Shown one piece after another: positions 62,267 to 64,000 of a stretch of DNA of 64,000 nt. Every line of letters starts with the position of its first letter. Within the stretch, counting starts at the first letter, position 1. The translations under genes and the position numbers were made by a program. This stretch comes from Streptomyces sp. Root1304 (GTDB taxonomy: Bacteria; Actinomycetota; Actinomycetes; Streptomycetales; Streptomycetaceae). Below the pieces are notes generated by a model, which was given only the letters and a program-made list of their open reading frames with translations, was not told the origin of the DNA and did not search any database. The stretch is taken from NCBI RefSeq assembly GCF_001426405.1, contig NZ_LMEP01000023.1, forward strand, positions 336,485 through 400,484, read 5' to 3'.

Positions 62267-63700
62267 ATGCTCCCCGCACCGGCCCCGCACCCCGCTCCCG
62301 TCCGACGCGAGCACGATCTGCTCGGTGACCGGGACGTGCCCGCCGAGGCCTACTGGGGTGTCCACACCCTGCGCGCCACCGAGAACTTCGCCATCACCGG
62401 CACCCCGATCTCCGCGTACCCGCTGCTGATCGACGCGCTCGCCGCCGTCAAGGAGGCCGCCGCCCGCGCCAACGAGGAACTGGGGCTGCTCCCCGCCGAC
62501 AAGGCCGCGGCCATCGCCGGCGCCTGCCGGGAGATCCGCGACGGACGGCTCCACGACCAGTTCGTCGTGGACGTCATCCAGGGCGGAGCCGGGACCTCCA
62601 CCAACATGAACGCCAACGAGGTCGTCGCCAACCGCGCCCTCGAACTCCTCGGTCACGCCAAGGGCGACTACGACCGGCTCCACCCCAACGAGGACGTCAA
62701 CCTCGGCCAGTCCACCAACGACGTCTACCCGACGGCCATCCGCATCGCCGCGATCGGCGCGGCCCGCGAACTCCTCCTCGCCATGGCCGTGCTCCAGGAC
62801 GCCTTCGCCGCCAAGGCCCTGGAGTTCCGCGAGGTCGTGAAGATGGGCCGCACGCAGCTCCAGGACGCGGTGCCCATGACGCTGGGCCAGGAGTTCTCGA
62901 CGTACGCCGTCATGCTGGAGGAGGACCGCGGCCGGCTCGCCGAGGCGATCGAGCTCATCCACGAGATCAACCTCGGGGCCACCGCCATCGGCACCGGCCT
63001 CAACGCCGCCCCCGGCTACGCGGAGACCGCCCGCCGCAGGCTCGCCGAGCTGACCGGGCTGCCGCTGGTGACCTCCGCCAACCTGATCGAGGCCACCCAG
63101 GACTGCGGCGCCTTCGTCCAGCTGTCGGGCGTCCTCAAGCGCATCGCGGTCAAGCTCTCCAAGACCTGCAACGACCTCCGGCTGCTCTCCTCCGGCCCGC
63201 GCGCCGGCCTCAACGAGATCAACCTGCCGCCGGTGCAGGCCGGTTCCAGCATCATGCCGGGCAAGGTCAACCCGGTCATCCCCGAGGTCGTCAACCAGGT
63301 CGCCTTCGAGGTCATCGGCAACGACATCACCATCACCATGGCCGCCGAGGGCGGACAGCTCCAGCTCAACGCCTTCGAGCCGGTCATCTTCCACGCCCTC
63401 TCGAAGAGCCTGCTCTCGCTGCGCGCCGCCTGCCTGACCCTGGCCGAGCGCTGCGTCGACGGCATCTCCGCCAACACCGAGGCGCTCCGCGCGGCCGTCG
63501 AGAACTCGATCGGGCTCGCCACCGCGCTCAACCCGCACCTCGGCTACACCGCGGCCACCGCCATCGCGCAGGAGGCGCTCGCCACCGGGCGCGGCGTCGT
63601 CGAACTCACCCTGGAGAAGGGGCTGATCCCCGCCGACCGGCTGGCCGAGCTGCTCACCCCCGAGCGGCTCACCGGCGCCCCGGGCTCCAGCCTCGTTTGA
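62267..63700 (+). CDS. aspA: Aspartate ammonia-lyase
   Basis: A 477-residue fumarase/aspartase superfamily enzyme that converts Asp to fumarate and ammonia. LGQSTNDVYPTA binds substrate, and the superfamily signature GSSIMPGKVNPV is near 326-337, with the catalytic Ser in that loop. REHDLLGDRDVPAEAYWGVHTLRA is the standard N-terminus. AGGAG stands 10 bases before the ATG at 62267. It is downstream of ansA across the repeat field, and fumarate would enter the TCA cycle. Fumarase is the alternative call, but the YWGVHT start and context favour aspartase. Confidence 0.93.
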   Translation: MLPAPAPHPAPVRREHDLLGDRDVPAEAYWGVHTLRATENFAITGTPISAYPLLIDALAAVKEAAARANEELGLLPADKAAAIAGACREIRDGRLHDQFVVDVIQGGAGTSTNMNANEVVANRALELLGHAKGDYDRLHPNEDVNLGQSTNDVYPTAIRIAAIGAARELLLAMAVLQDAFAAKALEFREVVKMGRTQLQDAVPMTLGQEFSTYAVMLEEDRGRLAEAIELIHEINLGATAIGTGLNAAPGYAETARRRLAELTGLPLVTSANLIEATQDCGAFVQLSGVLKRIAVKLSKTCNDLRLLSSGPRAGLNEINLPPVQAGSSIMPGKVNPVIPEVVNQVAFEVIGNDITITMAAEGGQLQLNAFEPVIFHALSKSLLSLRAACLTLAERCVDGISANTEALRAAVENSIGLATALNPHLGYTAATAIAQEALATGRGVVELTLEKGLIPADRLAELLTPERLTGAPGSSLV

Positions 63701-63736
63701 CGCCTTCGTACGCGCATCCGCATCCGGACATAAGTT

Positions 63737-63769
63737 ACCCGTCGGTTTCTCGTGACTTCCCCGACGGGT
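63737..63769 (+). terminator. Hairpin after aspA
   Basis: Arms ACCCGTCGG and CCGACGGGT (9 bp, perfect) with a 15-base loop, 36 bases after the aspA stop codon. It also overlaps the promoter region of the next gene. Confidence 0.5.
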
Positions 63770-63789
63770 GACAGTAGAACATGTTCCCA
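63752..63789 (+). promoter_or_regulatory. Promoter with KstR-like GAACATGTTC dyad
   Basis: GTGACT (63752) and TAGAAC (63775) are spaced 17 bases, a good vegetative promoter for the next gene. The perfect palindrome GAACATGTTC at 63777-63786 overlaps the -10 box. Within TAGAACATGTTCCC it fits the mycobacterial KstR pattern T-n2-AAC-n2-GTT-n2-A at all but the last base. Confidence 0.45.
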
Positions 63790-63814
63790 TTCGCTCGCCA
63801 GTGAGGGACATCAC

Positions 63815-64000
63815 ATGAGTGAACACCCCATGTCCGGAAAGGGGACCGGCGGCGTCAGTCGTCGCCGGTTCCTCGCGGGAACAGGTTCTCTTCTCGGCGC
63901 CGCCGCCCTGGCCGCCCACACCACTCCGGCACACGCCGTCACCGGCCTCGCCTCCACCCCCATCCCGAGCGGCGCGCACGTCCCCGCCCTCATCGTCGGC
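63815..64000 (+). CDS. Tat-exported oxidase, cholesterol-oxidase-like (partial)
   Basis: The first 62 residues of a gene that leaves the window. A twin-arginine signal S-R-R-R-F-L-A-G, a hydrophobic stretch and a THAHA-like cleavage site lead to HVPALIVG, which is where the FAD-binding domain of secreted Streptomyces cholesterol oxidases begins (VPALVIGTGYG). A GMC-type or other flavin oxidase is thus likely, but only the beginning of the dinucleotide-binding strand can be seen. GTGAGGGA stands before the ATG at 63815. Confidence 0.55.
   Translation, partial: MSEHPMSGKGTGGVSRRRFLAGTGSLLGAAALAAHTTPAHAVTGLASTPIPSGAHVPALIVG

Overview
The window is high-GC actinobacterial chromosome. Almost every real gene has G or C at nearly all third codon positions, ribosome binding sites are GGAGG-like, GTG starts are common, and the gene set (geosmin synthase, Ser/Thr kinases, PAS/PP2C phosphatase, Tat-exported oxidoreductases, long LuxR-type ATPase regulator, SPW and HPP membrane proteins) points to a Streptomyces. 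No rRNA, tRNA, CRISPR array, prophage or insertion sequence was seen. Genes are mostly single or in short operons, and many convergent gene pairs share perfect hairpins as terminators. LAYOUT: 1-5.5 kb holds a gene fragment, a GNAT acetyltransferase, a transmembrane Ser/Thr kinase, a YkgJ-type metal-binding protein fused to pentapeptide repeats, and a protein made of two alpha/beta-hydrolase domains. 5.5-11.4 kb is an acyl-CoA catabolic cluster: an acyl-CoA synthetase facing an operon of crotonase, duplicated DUF35 protein and two thiolase-fold proteins that lack the usual nucleophilic Cys, an arrangement that recalls retro-aldol removal of steroid-like side chains. 11.5-15.6 kb has a large MalT/LuxR-like regulator, a small conserved protein and an S4 RNA-binding protein. 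15.7-20 kb has geosmin synthase and a secreted PGRP-type amidase. 20.4-28.7 kb has an aminoglycoside-phosphotransferase-like kinase divergent from an NsdA-like developmental regulator, a PAS/PP2C phosphatase divergent from an Ala/Pro-rich protein, a lipoprotein, and an ART-like/HEAT protein. 28.7-32.7 kb looks decayed: an SGNH hydrolase without its catalytic Ser block, a possible GH32 scrap before a fructokinase-like gene, and a frameshifted GNAT-AAA ATPase. 33-42 kb has small membrane proteins, cupin, NTF2-like, LysR/MFS divergent pair, carboxylesterase, RraA-like, OsmC-like and glutamine amidotransferase genes. 42-48.4 kb has an Arg/Pro-rich protein, a methyltransferase, a Tat-exported molybdenum hydroxylase with its 2Fe-2S subunit, and a MerR/MFS pair. 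48.5-50.7 kb is a translationally coupled pair of membrane-anchored surface proteins, one with a VWA domain. 50.8-59.2 kb has DUF1254, GAP-family, glutamate decarboxylase, GNAT, flavodoxin-like, HPP and SulP genes. 59.2-64 kb has a secreted endonuclease I, an Lrp/AsnC regulator divergent from L-asparaginase, aspartate ammonia-lyase, and the start of a Tat-exported protein resembling cholesterol oxidase. HOW THEY WORK TOGETHER: asparaginase and aspartase would turn Asn into fumarate plus two ammonia under the divergent Lrp-type regulator. The acyl-CoA cluster and the oxidase-like gene at the right edge could both serve sterol or branched-chain use, but they lie 52 kb apart and this is only inference. 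The most unusual non-coding signals are tandem duplications of gene 3' ends across the stop codon at two loci, a 27-bp repeat array and a GCCGTACG repeat field between genes, a micro-ORF plus hairpin leader ahead of the molybdenum enzyme, and several clean operator-like inverted repeats in divergent promoters.
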